35,915 nucleotides of DNA from Verrucomicrobiota bacterium (GCA_016199985.1 JACQFQ010000018.1:1-35915), one strand, 5' to 3'; counted from the first letter of the stretch, positions 27,033 through 35,047 are shown. Made by a program: numbers and translations. Notes: a model not told the origin generated them from the letters alone.

Positions 27033-27066
27033 ACATTTGTGCGAGATACATATGTTCGCACAATGT
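27033..27066 (+). terminator. Inverted repeat between lepB and convergent small genes, candidate terminator
   Basis: The arms ACATTTGTGCGA (27033-27044) and TCGCACAATGT (27056-27066) pair with one bulged T; the core TTGTGCGA/TCGCACAA is perfect. The loop is 11 bases. On the plus strand the hairpin is followed by TTGTTAGGTTGTTTT, a broken T-rich stretch, so it could end lepAB transcription 165 bp after the stop. An operator for an unknown regulator is the alternative, since the symmetry is unusually good for a loop of 11. The rest of the 260-bp gap shows nothing else. Confidence 0.5.
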
Positions 27067-27127
27067 TTGTTAGGTTGTTTTGAGATGGAGGTCCCGGACG
27101 TAATGCGGCGTGGGGCCTCGGCGGGAA

Positions 27128-27454
27128 TCACTCGTCTTCCTTGGAAACTTTGGCCAGGGCCTTCTTTTGATAAGGCGAATGGAGATTGAAGTAGATGCCG
27201 CAGAGCGGACGTTCGTTTTCCGTCTGGCTGAGGATGATCGTCACCTGCTTGTCGAGGGCGATTCCGTGGCGAAGGTGGGGTCCGCGGTTGTCGTAGGCTT
27301 TGATGGCTTTGTCCATGAGCGAGTAAAGCGACGCTTCGCAGTCCTCGGGCGTCTTATGGAGGCAGACGATGTGCCTGTCGTAAGCGTGGAGCGCTTCATC
27401 GATCTCCGTTTTGAACATGTCCGCCGTCACGACAGGTAATCTTGGAGCTTCCAT
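27128..27454 (-). CDS. Small protein of unknown function
   Basis: The 108-residue product has no family I recognise. Residues about 10-60 look helical and acidic (ADMFKTEIDEAL, LYSLMDKAIKAY), followed by strand-like ITILSQTENERPLCGIYFNL and a charged end (KVSKEDE). No signal peptide or membrane segment is present, so it is probably cytoplasmic. Its ATG at 27454 lies inside the end of a 30-codon ORF (27427-27519) in another frame. Coding is supported by amino acid composition and the lack of any other gene here; function is open. Confidence 0.65.
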   Translation of the reverse strand: MEAPRLPVVTADMFKTEIDEALHAYDRHIVCLHKTPEDCEASLYSLMDKAIKAYDNRGPHLRHGIALDKQVTIILSQTENERPLCGIYFNLHSPYQKKALAKVSKEDE

Positions 27455-27519
27455 TGAAACTTCAATCTCGTTTTTGGTCCGCGCGTTTTGCCGGAACGCG
27501 CCTCCGTCAAATTAGACAT
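27427..27519 (-). CDS. Candidate 30-residue basic peptide, overlapping the next gene
   Basis: An ATG at 27519, seven bases after an AGGA core inside GGAAGGAAGC, opens a 30-codon frame ending in TGA at 27427-27429. The product is basic (RSGKTRGPKTRLKFQWK in the middle). The last 28 bp overlap the start of the 108-residue gene, so translation of one could feed the other. It may be a leader peptide or a small protein; the good Shine-Dalgarno, rare here, is the main reason to list it. Confidence 0.4.
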   Translation of the reverse strand: MSNLTEARSGKTRGPKTRLKFQWKLQDYLS

Positions 27520-27523
27520 CGAC

Positions 27524-27533
27524 GCTTCCTTCC
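27524..27533 (-). promoter_or_regulatory. Strong ribosome binding site of the 30-codon ORF
   Basis: On the minus strand this reads GGAAGGAAGC, with AGGA seven bases before the ATG at 27519. Most genes in this window lack such a site. Confidence 0.5.
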
Positions 27534-27595
27534 GGAAGCTTGAGCTCTCAATGCATAAACAGGCGAGGCGAATCGCCGCGTCGCCGCGCCGCGCA

Positions 27596-28321
27596 TCAGG
27601 GATCCTCATCGACGCCTCCGGTTCGTGTGTAAACGCGCTCTCCGAAAAGCGATGTTCCCACCCGCACCAACGTGGCGCCTTCCTCTATCGCGGTTTCGAA
27701 GTCGCCGCTCATCCCCATGCTCAGCACCGGGAGCGGCGCTCCCAGGACGCCCTCGCACCGGCGTCTCAATTCCGCCAGGCGGCGGAACACCGCCCGGGCC
27801 TTCTCCGTCGCGGGTCCCCACGGAGCGATGGTCATGAGCCCGTGAATCTCGAGGCGGCGAAGCGCGTTGATGGCCATGAATTCGGCGAGAACCTTCTCCG
27901 GCGAATAGCCGAACTTGCTCGATTCGCCCGCCACGTTCACCTCAAGCAGGATGGGCATCGTCTTTGCGGCCTTCTCGGCGGCCGCGTCGATCTCCTGAGC
28001 CAGGCGCAGGCTGTCGACGCTCTGGATCATCGAAAACAGACGGACGGCGTCCCTCGCCTTGTTGGTCTGCAGATGCCCGATCATGTGCCATCGCGCGACG
28101 GCCGGGCAACCGGGGATCTTCGCCTTCGCCTCCTGCACCTTGCTTTCGCCGAAGAGCGTCTGGCCGATGCCCGCCAGGGTCGAGACAGCGCTCGCGGGAT
28201 GTCCCTTGCTGACCGCCATCAGCGCGACCGACGCCGGATCCCGTCCCGCGCGATCGCATGCCGCCGCAATTCTCCGGCGGATTCCCGTCAACCTCTCCAA
28301 CAATAGGGCTTCGTCGCTCAT
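27596..28321 (-). CDS. yggS: YggS-family PLP homeostasis protein
   Basis: The 241-residue product has the single-domain TIM-barrel fold related to alanine racemase. The PLP-binding Lys39 sits in ALMAVSKG, HMIGHLQTNK (79-88) is the family's best-known motif, and the C-terminal LSMGMSGDFETAIEEGATLVRVGT binds the phosphate. The family (also called PROSC/PLPBP) has no known catalytic activity and keeps PLP and amino acid pools in balance. The long open frame above continues to 28636 but the extra part is random, and ATG 28321 gives the usual N-terminus. It lies 29 bp after the dipeptidase gene, last in a five-gene unit. Confidence 0.93.
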   Translation of the reverse strand: MSDEALLLERLTGIRRRIAAACDRAGRDPASVALMAVSKGHPASAVSTLAGIGQTLFGESKVQEAKAKIPGCPAVARWHMIGHLQTNKARDAVRLFSMIQSVDSLRLAQEIDAAAEKAAKTMPILLEVNVAGESSKFGYSPEKVLAEFMAINALRRLEIHGLMTIAPWGPATEKARAVFRRLAELRRRCEGVLGAPLPVLSMGMSGDFETAIEEGATLVRVGTSLFGERVYTRTGGVDEDP

Positions 28322-28350
28322 GCGCCGGATCGTCCGTCGTCGCGCGTCTG

Positions 28351-29415
28351 TCAGGGCAGATGCCGCGCGAGGAACCGGAGGAAGTTTCCAGACATGATGT
28401 TCTCGATGTCGGCCTGCTTGTAGCCGCGCTTGCGAAACAGGTCTGGAAGGCGGGTCAGGTCGTGAATGCCCTGGACGTCCACCGGGGTCTGTTCCGTTCC
28501 GTACGCCCCGTCGAGGTCGGAGCCGATTCCCAGATGATTCGCGTTTCCCGCGATCTGGCAGATGTGGTCCGCGTGATCGATGATTCGCTCCAGCGTGAGC
28601 CCCGCGCCGGCGGGAGTCGTCTCGCCGCGAATCCAACCCGGGAGCATCATCCAGCCGTCAAACACCATTCCGATCACGGCGCCGCGATCCACCAGGGCGC
28701 GGATCATCTCGTCGCTGAGCTGCCGGTTATGAGGGACCAGCGCGCGACAGTTGTGATGGCTGGCCCAGACGGGGCCTTGAAAGACGCTGAGCGCCTCCCA
28801 GAAGCTGTCGTCGCACAGATGGGTGGCGTCCAGAATCACGCCAAGTCTCTGCATCTCCGAGAGCAGTTCCCTGCCCCGCGGCCCGAGTCCGCCGGTGGCG
28901 TCGGTGCCCTGGGCGTACCGGCCAAGCCCATAGTGGGCGGGTCCGAGAGCGCGCAATCCCTGGGCGAAGGATCGCTCCACATACGCGGGCGTGATCACGG
29001 AGTCGGCGCCCTCGAGGCTGAGCACATAGCCGATGGGGGTTTGCGGCGACGGATCGCGCCACAGCTCCACATGCCGGCGGAGGGCCGCGCGATCGCCAAT
29101 CGCCGTCAGTTCGCCCGCCTCTTCCATCGCGCGATACCAAGCCAGCTGAGCCTGCGTTTGCGCCCAGGCCTGAGGCACGCTGTTCCATCCGGGAAGCGGG
29201 TTGCTGGGCTTCACGTAACGGGCGATCTGAGTCGCCACGCACAGGCCGATCCCCGCCCGCCGCATCTCCGGAAAGCAAACGGTCCCGCGACCGCGATCCG
29301 GCTTGTCGGTTTGCCCCGCCTCGCGAAGCCGGATCTCCTCCAGCGGTCGCGTCAGGTCGCGGTTCCACTCCATGGCGTTCATGGCCAGATCAAGATGCGC
29401 GTCGAAGATCAGCAT
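28351..29415 (-). CDS. Membrane dipeptidase family protein (peptidase M19)
   Basis: The 354-residue product is a zinc dipeptidase of the renal dipeptidase family. Metal ligands are recognisable: DAHLD (His7, Asp9), Glu135 in SLEGADS, His199 in DATHL, and HH at 220-221. Asp300 in GIGSDLDG is the active-site Asp. Such enzymes cut dipeptides, often with a D-residue or dehydro-residue at the second position. No signal peptide is present, so it is probably cytoplasmic. It lies 31 bp after the inactive M16 gene and 29 bp before yggS. Confidence 0.93.
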   Translation of the reverse strand: MLIFDAHLDLAMNAMEWNRDLTRPLEEIRLREAGQTDKPDRGRGTVCFPEMRRAGIGLCVATQIARYVKPSNPLPGWNSVPQAWAQTQAQLAWYRAMEEAGELTAIGDRAALRRHVELWRDPSPQTPIGYVLSLEGADSVITPAYVERSFAQGLRALGPAHYGLGRYAQGTDATGGLGPRGRELLSEMQRLGVILDATHLCDDSFWEALSVFQGPVWASHHNCRALVPHNRQLSDEMIRALVDRGAVIGMVFDGWMMLPGWIRGETTPAGAGLTLERIIDHADHICQIAGNANHLGIGSDLDGAYGTEQTPVDVQGIHDLTRLPDLFRKRGYKQADIENIMSGNFLRFLARHLP

Positions 29416-29446
29416 AGCGGGCTCGGGGTGTGAGATCGGGGATCCG

Positions 29447-31006
29447 TCACTTCTTGTCGTTGTCGGAGAGGATGGGCTTCATGGTCATCTGATCGCGCAG
29501 GGGCACGTCCACGACGCGACCGCCGGCCAATCCCGGAAAATCCAGCTTATGATCGGGATGTCCCTTCAGAATCTCCGCCTTCTGCCCCACCACCAGGATG
29601 GCGACGCGTTTCGGATCCAGGTGCTTTTGAGCCACGCGCTGAACGTCCTCGAGTGTCACGGCGTCGATCTTTGAACGATAGGTCTTCCAAAAGTCCGGCT
29701 CGCGCGCAAATCGCCCCGTGATCTCCTCCTCCAGAAAGGCGTCGGCCGCCTGGGACTTCGTCGTGAACCGGCGCGGGAGGTTGTCGATGAACGCGCGCTT
29801 CGCGGTCTGCAGCTCCTCCGCGGTCACGGGCTCGCGGGCGATCCGCCTCATCTCCTCAAGGACGATGGACGTCGCGAACGCCACCGTCGGCGACTTGCTC
29901 TGGAATCCGGCGTGAAACGGCGTGGGATAGTACACGCCGCCGCGGAACAGCGAGAACGCCGAGTAGGCCAGACCTTCGTCCGATCGAACGCGATTCATGA
30001 TCCTCGACGTGAACCCGCCTCCGCCGAGAATCATGTTCATGACCGCCACGGCGAAGTTGTCGGGACTCTCGCGCATGAAGCCCGGCAGCAGAATCCCGAC
30101 GCGCCCCTGGTTGACGTCCTTATTGACGAGGTACAGCCCCGGCTCGGCGAACTCGATGTTCGTGGGCGCCGGCGGCGCCGCCTCCCCTGGGAAGGGCCAG
30201 TCGGAGAAAAGCTTCTCGAGCGCGCCGACCATCGCGTTGCGGTCGAAATCGCCGCTGGCGGCCACCATAAAGTTGGTCGGATGGAACCATCGCTTGTGGT
30301 AGCCGATGAGGTCCTCGCGCGTGATCGAATCCACGGACGCCTGGGTCTCGTAGCGGTTTCGCCAGAACTTTCCGCCGTAGGCGAGCCGGTCCAGCTCGCG
30401 CTGCTCAATGCTGGACGAGTCGTCATTGCGTTGCTTCATCCCCTGCACCAGCTGCTGACGAAACAAGTCGAGCTTGTCCTGCTGAAACCTTGGCGCGGTG
30501 AGAACCTCCCGCAGAAGGCCGAGGCCTTCGTCGAGGTCCTTGGAGAGGAGGTTCAGGCTGATCTGGCCGCGTTCCTCGTTGACCGAGGAGTGCAGCTGGG
30601 CCGCGAGAAACGCGAGGCGCTCCTCCAGCTCCTCGGCGGACTTGGACGCGATGCCGCCTCGCGCGACAAGGTGTCCGGCGATTCCTGACAGGCCTTCCTT
30701 GCCCTCAGGGTCCAGAAAGTCCCCGGCGCGGACGTGGATCACGATGTTCACCAGGGGCAGCTCGCGATCCGGGATCACGTAGGCGACCGGGCCCGATTTC
30801 AATCCCACGCGATAATCCCGGGGATTGGGCGGCTCGTAGTTGAGCGGAGCGAAGCGCAGCTTCTCAGGCCGGTCGGGGACGGCCTCGTCCGCGGCGCTGA
30901 GCGCGGGAGAAAAGCTGGCGGCGGCGAGGCCCATCGCCAGCACGCCCAGGGCGATCCGACAAAAATGCGAGCCTGGGAGGCTCGCGGAGTGATGAGTGAA
31001 TAGCAT
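29447..31006 (-). CDS. M16-family peptidase-like protein, catalytic motif lost
   Basis: From the ATG at 31006 the product has 519 residues with a signal peptide (core IALGVLAMGLAAA, cleavage near LSA). The fold is that of M16 zinc peptidases: ELPLVNIVIHVRAGDFLDP (82-100) leads to the place of the HxxEH box, which reads GIAGHLVARGG (108-118) and lacks the Glu and second His. The C-terminal half has the usual VGILLPGF and LGGGGFTSRIMNRVRSDEGLAYS. It is therefore likely the non-catalytic partner of a two-chain M16 enzyme, in the way of processing-peptidase subunits. The active chain is encoded 23 bp upstream. Confidence 0.9.
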   Translation of the reverse strand: MLFTHHSASLPGSHFCRIALGVLAMGLAAASFSPALSAADEAVPDRPEKLRFAPLNYEPPNPRDYRVGLKSGPVAYVIPDRELPLVNIVIHVRAGDFLDPEGKEGLSGIAGHLVARGGIASKSAEELEERLAFLAAQLHSSVNEERGQISLNLLSKDLDEGLGLLREVLTAPRFQQDKLDLFRQQLVQGMKQRNDDSSSIEQRELDRLAYGGKFWRNRYETQASVDSITREDLIGYHKRWFHPTNFMVAASGDFDRNAMVGALEKLFSDWPFPGEAAPPAPTNIEFAEPGLYLVNKDVNQGRVGILLPGFMRESPDNFAVAVMNMILGGGGFTSRIMNRVRSDEGLAYSAFSLFRGGVYYPTPFHAGFQSKSPTVAFATSIVLEEMRRIAREPVTAEELQTAKRAFIDNLPRRFTTKSQAADAFLEEEITGRFAREPDFWKTYRSKIDAVTLEDVQRVAQKHLDPKRVAILVVGQKAEILKGHPDHKLDFPGLAGGRVVDVPLRDQMTMKPILSDNDKK

Positions 31007-31029
31007 GCGATCCAATCGTGAAAGGGGTG

Positions 31030-32811
31030 TCACTTCTTCTGCAGCTCGGCGATCCGGGCCTGAAGCTTTTTCTTGTAGAGGCTCATGAGGACCTTGCGCT
31101 TGGCGTCTCCGTCGCCGGCGCGTTGCTCGAGCGCTTGCAGCGCTTGCTGGAGCTTCTCCAGGCTGGTCTCGCCCTGGATCTGCGAGGCGATCTTCATCAT
31201 GATCGGCTTCTGGTCCGGCGCCAGGCCGGCGTACTCGTCGTCCGCGGCCGACGCGGAGCCCGCCTTGCGCGTGTAGACGCCGACTGCCCGCGCTTCCTTG
31301 GTGAAATACCGGGCGGCCACGCGACGCACATCCGCGGCCGTGACGGCTTGAATCTTGGCGCCCGCGTCGTTGATCTCGCGCCAATCGCCCAGCCCGTCGT
31401 TCTGGATCAGCTGCCGCAGGATCGGAAAATTGGACGATAGCCGGCGATACTCCCCCGCCGCGAAATTGTTCTTCACCTTCTGGAGCTCCTCCGCGGGAAC
31501 CTCCTGCTCCTTCAGCTCCTCGACGGCCGCATAGATCCCCTCCTCCACCTGCTGCGGGGTCTTCCCATCGCGCGCCTCGCCGGTGATGTTGAACACCCCG
31601 GCCCACTTTCGAGAGAACTGCGCCCCCTCCGCTTCGGTGGCCACCTGGCTTCCCATCACCAGCTTCTTGTAGAGACGGCCGGTTCGGGTCGAGAGCAGCT
31701 GGCCCAGGACCGTGAGCGGGTAGCTGTCCTTGTGCTGGAACGGCACGGTGTGCCAGTAGATGTCGACCTGCGGGTTCGCGTCCGCCTCCGCGAGCATCCG
31801 CTTCTCGGCCGGCTGCGCGTTGACCAGGGGGATGAACGACGGGACCGCGTTTTTTCCCCGTGGAATACGGCTGAAGTACCGGCGGACGAGCGCCTCCGCC
31901 GACTTCGGATCGAGGTCGCCCACGAGGATGAGGCTGATGTTCTGCGGCGCGTAATACAGGCCGTAAAAGGCGTCGGCGTCGGCCTTGGAAATCGCTGAGA
32001 CATCCGAGGGCGTTCCCAATGTGGGCCATCCGTAAGGGTGCGATTCCCAGAACAGCGCCTCGAAGCTCTCGGCGAACTTGCCGAGCGGCGTGGACTCCGT
32101 GCGCATCCGGCGCTCCTCGTAGACGACGTCGCGCTCGGCGTAAAACTCGCGGAAGACGGGGCGCAGAAGCCGCTCCGACTCCATCCACATCCACAGCTCC
32201 AGCTTGTTCGCGGGGACCGTGATGAAGTAGCCCGTCATGTCGACGGTCGTGAACGCGTTCATCATCGATCCGCCATTGCTCGTGTACACGCGGTCAAATT
32301 CATTCTTCACGAGGATCTTTCGCTGCTCCTCGATGAGCCCTTTGAAGCGGGCCTCCAGCTCGCGGTAACGGGGCGTCATGTTCTCCAGCTTGAAGGGATC
32401 GTCGATGTCGCCGCGCCGGAACGCCGCGCGCACTTTGTCGACCTCGCCCCGCATCTCGTCGCGCGTCTTTTCCTGCTCGGCCATGATCTCCAGGTCGCGC
32501 GCGTAATCCTTCGTGCCCAGGGTGGGCGTCCCCTTGAACATCATATGCTCGAACAAGTGGGCGATCCCGGTGATCCCGGCGCGCTCGTTCGCGCTGCCCA
32601 CATGGGCGACCCATCCGCCGGAGATCGTGGGCTCGTCGTGACGCTCGACGAGAAGCAGGCGCATTCCGTTGTCGAGAACGCGCTCGACGACCGGAACCCG
32701 CTGCGCCAGGGCCAGCGGGCCCTGGACGAGAACCAGGGCGGCGCAAGCGGCGACGAGCCAGGCGGGCCCGATGAGCCGACGGCACGGGGTGATCCAATAA
32801 CGATCAGGCAT
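31030..32811 (-). CDS. M16-family zinc peptidase, active subunit
   Basis: From the ATG at 32811 the product has 593 residues, with a signal peptide (core LVAACAALVLVQGPLALA). The inverted zinc motif is HLFEH (85-89) and the third ligand is in YEERRM (Glu232 or 233). The usual spacing is about 75 residues, but here a charged, coiled-coil-like insertion at about 101-170 makes it longer. The C-terminal M16 half follows (e.g. TRTGRLYKKLV, ending in a basic helical stretch of Lys and Leu). It should cut peptides in the periplasm. The longer open frame above continues to 33237 antisense to nothing in phase and is ignored. It is paired with the inactive chain gene downstream. Confidence 0.92.
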   Translation of the reverse strand: MPDRYWITPCRRLIGPAWLVAACAALVLVQGPLALAQRVPVVERVLDNGMRLLLVERHDEPTISGGWVAHVGSANERAGITGIAHLFEHMMFKGTPTLGTKDYARDLEIMAEQEKTRDEMRGEVDKVRAAFRRGDIDDPFKLENMTPRYRELEARFKGLIEEQRKILVKNEFDRVYTSNGGSMMNAFTTVDMTGYFITVPANKLELWMWMESERLLRPVFREFYAERDVVYEERRMRTESTPLGKFAESFEALFWESHPYGWPTLGTPSDVSAISKADADAFYGLYYAPQNISLILVGDLDPKSAEALVRRYFSRIPRGKNAVPSFIPLVNAQPAEKRMLAEADANPQVDIYWHTVPFQHKDSYPLTVLGQLLSTRTGRLYKKLVMGSQVATEAEGAQFSRKWAGVFNITGEARDGKTPQQVEEGIYAAVEELKEQEVPAEELQKVKNNFAAGEYRRLSSNFPILRQLIQNDGLGDWREINDAGAKIQAVTAADVRRVAARYFTKEARAVGVYTRKAGSASAADDEYAGLAPDQKPIMMKIASQIQGETSLEKLQQALQALEQRAGDGDAKRKVLMSLYKKKLQARIAELQKK

Positions 32812-32843
32812 GCGCGCTAGCACACAGGAAACCCGGAGGGGAG

Positions 32844-34049
32844 TCAACAGGATCGCCGAGGTCGAAGGAGGATGCGCGCAAACACAGTGAAGGCGATTGC
32901 CGCGAGCGCCGCGAGGGCCGCCTCCGTGAAGAACATGCCCGAGGAGCTCCAGCGGTCGTGAGCCCAGCCGTCGATGTTCGTCATGTAGTAGATGGGGAGG
33001 TTGGACATCGAGGCCAGGGCGTTGTACTTGCTGGCCGCGGCGCCCTGCCCGATCGCCTCGAGCACGAACGCGGAAAAGGCCGCGTAGGCAAGGCCGCTGG
33101 TCAGGGCATAGACCAGGGCCCACAGAATATACATCGTCGGGTTTCGGGGACAAAGCGCCATGGCGACGGCGGCGACCGCCTGAACCACGCCGAACCAGAC
33201 ATAGGCGGTCTGACGATTCATGCGATCGCAGAGCCACCCCCCCAGCAGACAGCCCGCGGCGGACACAATTCCCCCGAGCGTGCCCGTGACGAGGGCGACG
33301 ATTTCAGCGGACGCCTGCCATTCGCCCGCGATCGCGGACATCGGGGCGGCGCTCGCGCCCAAGGGGATGAAGCAAAGCACGAGCGCCGCGATTCCATTGC
33401 GGCTCCGGGCGAGCTGCCAGATGTCATTGACCGTGGCGCGCAGGCTTTGGGCCAGGCTCGCGGAAGCGAAAGCATGCCGCGGCGTCGGCGCGCCCCAGAG
33501 TCCGACGCCGCAAAGCAGGCAGAGGATCCCCACGACAACGCTGGCCATCCATGGGGAGGGCAGCTTTTCGGCCAGGATCAGTCCCAGACCGCCGCCGACG
33601 CCGGTTCCGCCCAGCGCGCCCGCCTGGAACCATCCGCCCGCCCTGCCCTTCAACTCCTCGGGAGTGCCGTGCGCCATCAAGCTTTCCACCGCCATCCCGA
33701 GAAAGCTCGAGGCGAGGCTGGAAAGGAAAACCGCGACGGATATCGCCGTCAGCCCCGGCGCTGTCGGAGGGAACAACCCCATGCTGGCCACGCCGACCAC
33801 GCACGGCGCCAGCGCGATGAAATACCACTTCTTCTGATTCAGCGTGACGTCCACGATGGGCGCCCAAAAGAACTTGAACGTGTGAGGGAGGATGCTCAGC
33901 GCGACGAGGGAGGCGATGCGCTCCACGGAGACTCCCGCCTGCTTCAGCTGATACGACAGCGTCACCGTCGCGTATCCTTGCACCACGCCAAACGGGATGA
34001 TCAGGATCATGAACACCCAGGGATGAATTCGGCCGGCGGGCGGGTTCAT
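32844..34049 (-). CDS. MFS permease, AmpG-like
   Basis: From the ATG at 34049 the product has 401 residues and about twelve membrane segments. Its first helices (VFMILIIPFGVVQGYATVTL, then LVALSILPHTFKFFWAPIVD) resemble AmpG and related PAT-type permeases, which import muropeptides; the match is by eye only. The frame is open to a TTG at 34127, but that would add 26 polar residues. It heads the five-gene minus-strand unit (M16, M16, M19, yggS) with a 32-bp gap to the next gene. It is divergent from arsR with 156 bp between the starts; the ArsR operator lies in this gap. Confidence 0.8.
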   Translation of the reverse strand: MNPPAGRIHPWVFMILIIPFGVVQGYATVTLSYQLKQAGVSVERIASLVALSILPHTFKFFWAPIVDVTLNQKKWYFIALAPCVVGVASMGLFPPTAPGLTAISVAVFLSSLASSFLGMAVESLMAHGTPEELKGRAGGWFQAGALGGTGVGGGLGLILAEKLPSPWMASVVVGILCLLCGVGLWGAPTPRHAFASASLAQSLRATVNDIWQLARSRNGIAALVLCFIPLGASAAPMSAIAGEWQASAEIVALVTGTLGGIVSAAGCLLGGWLCDRMNRQTAYVWFGVVQAVAAVAMALCPRNPTMYILWALVYALTSGLAYAAFSAFVLEAIGQGAAASKYNALASMSNLPIYYMTNIDGWAHDRWSSSGMFFTEAALAALAAIAFTVFARILLRPRRSC

Positions 34050-34165
34050 GCGGGCATCGGCGCGGAGCGAGGCATCGGGGGCAAGGTTATGGACGGAGCG
34101 CTCGTTCGAAAAGCCTTGATTTCCCAATCATGAAACGCGACGCGGCGGCGCAAAGGGATCCGCGA

Positions 34166-34192
34166 TTGACAATATGCCTCATGGGGTATATT
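34166..34192 (+). promoter_or_regulatory. Promoter of arsR-arsC
   Basis: TTGACA at 34166-34171 is a perfect -35 box and TATATT at 34187-34192 a near-consensus -10 box, separated by 15 bp. If the start of transcription is at about 34199-34201, only five to seven bases would precede the arsR ATG at 34206. A one-step shifted -10 box (TATTCG, 17-bp spacer) is less like consensus. Confidence 0.6.
34171..34192. promoter_or_regulatory. Candidate ArsR operator
   Basis: A 22-bp palindrome with 9 of 11 matched pairs runs from the last base of the -35 box through the -10 box; its arms are AATATGCC and GGTATATT. Overlap with the promoter is what an ArsR repressor needs, and such repressors bind imperfect palindromes of this length at their own promoters. 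No binding site is known for this organism, so the assignment rests on position and symmetry. Confidence 0.55.
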
Positions 34193-34205
34193 CGCTATCG
34201 GCAGT

Positions 34206-34583
34206 ATGAAGCTTGTGGAGATTTACAGAGGCCTGTGCGACGAGACGCGGATGAGGATCTTGCGCCTGCTGAGCAAGGGGCCTCTGTGCGTCTGCCACTT
34301 CCAGACCGTTCTTCAAGCGTCTCAGGTCGCGATTTCCAAACATCTGGCCTACCTGCGGGCTCGCGGGATGGTGGAGGTCGCGCGGCACGAGCAATGGAAG
34401 ATCTATCGGTTGCCCGAAAACGGCCCCGCCGAGCTGGGCCTTCAAATGCGATGCCTCCAGGACTGTGTTCAGTCCTCCGCCATTTTTCAGCAGGACCTGA
34501 AACGTCTCAAGGCCATCCAGGACGAATGCGGCTGGGTGGAAGCGGTTGCTGGAAAGCGCGGGAGGCGAGCCAGGTTTTGTTGA
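34206..34583 (+). CDS. arsR: ArsR-family metalloregulator
   Basis: The 125-residue product has the winged-helix fold of ArsR repressors: LCDETRMRILRLLSKGPLCVC, with Cys28 and Cys30 in the LCVC motif of the arsenite-binding site, then the recognition helix region QVAISKHLAYLRARGMVEVAR (split here as QVAISKHLAYL and RARGMVEVAR). Without arsenite it should block its own promoter and be released on binding As(III). A stop-start overlap (TGATG at 34581-34585) couples it to arsC. There is no Shine-Dalgarno before the ATG, and the promoter lies so close that the mRNA may be nearly leaderless. Confidence 0.92.
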   Translation: MKLVEIYRGLCDETRMRILRLLSKGPLCVCHFQTVLQASQVAISKHLAYLRARGMVEVARHEQWKIYRLPENGPAELGLQMRCLQDCVQSSAIFQQDLKRLKAIQDECGWVEAVAGKRGRRARFC

Positions 34584-35047
34584 TGCGCATGAAAACGAAA
34601 GTCCTCTTTGTTTGCATTCACAATAGCGCCCGCAGCCAGATGGCCGAGGCCTGGCTGAATCATCTGTGCGGCGACTCATTCGACGCCCAGAGCGCGGGGC
34701 TGGAGCCTGGGACCCTGAACCCGCTCGTTGTGGAATCCATGGCCGCGGTCGGGATCGATATTTCGCGACGGAAAACGAAGAGCGTTTCCGGGTTCTTGGC
34801 GGCCGGCGCGCGCTTCGACCACGTGATAACTGTTTGCGACGAGACAAGCGCTGAGCGCTGCCCTGTCTTTCCCGGCGTCGCGAAAAGGGCCCATTTGAGC
34901 TTTCCTGACCCGTCCCAGCTTTCTGGCAGCAAAGAGGAGAAGCTCCGGCGAATAGCCGTGATCCATGACGACATCCGGCAAAGAATCGAAGAATGGTGTC
35001 AGGAGTTGCGCAGGGCGGAACGCGCCTCCCGCCTGAAGGAGCGCTGA
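34583..35047 (+). CDS. arsC: Arsenate reductase, thioredoxin-coupled type
   Basis: The 154-residue product (ATG 34583; a second ATG at 34589 is possible) is of the low-molecular-weight phosphatase fold used by plasmid pI258-type ArsC. The nucleophile Cys11 lies in CIHNSARSQ, and the redox pair that passes the disulfide outward is Cys85 (ITVCDE) and Cys93 (ERCPVF). It reduces As(V) to As(III), with thioredoxin as reductant. No arsB, acr3 or arsM follows, so an efflux gene must lie elsewhere, or the divergent MFS gene does part of the job. Confidence 0.94.
   Translation: MRMKTKVLFVCIHNSARSQMAEAWLNHLCGDSFDAQSAGLEPGTLNPLVVESMAAVGIDISRRKTKSVSGFLAAGARFDHVITVCDETSAERCPVFPGVAKRAHLSFPDPSQLSGSKEEKLRRIAVIHDDIRQRIEEWCQELRRAERASRLKER

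Noticed and set aside
26868..27127. Possible tRNA or small RNA gene after lepB
   Set aside because: No cloverleaf arms or TPsiC-like loop could be found; only the inverted repeat at 27033-27066 stood out.
27488..28306. 272-residue plus-strand frame over the yggS gene
   Set aside because: It is antisense to a clear YggS protein and has no recognisable domain.
34130..34582. Upstream extension of the arsC frame overlapping arsR
   Set aside because: The real arsC starts at 34583 with its CIHNSARSQ box; the part before it is out of phase with arsR and reads as random sequence.
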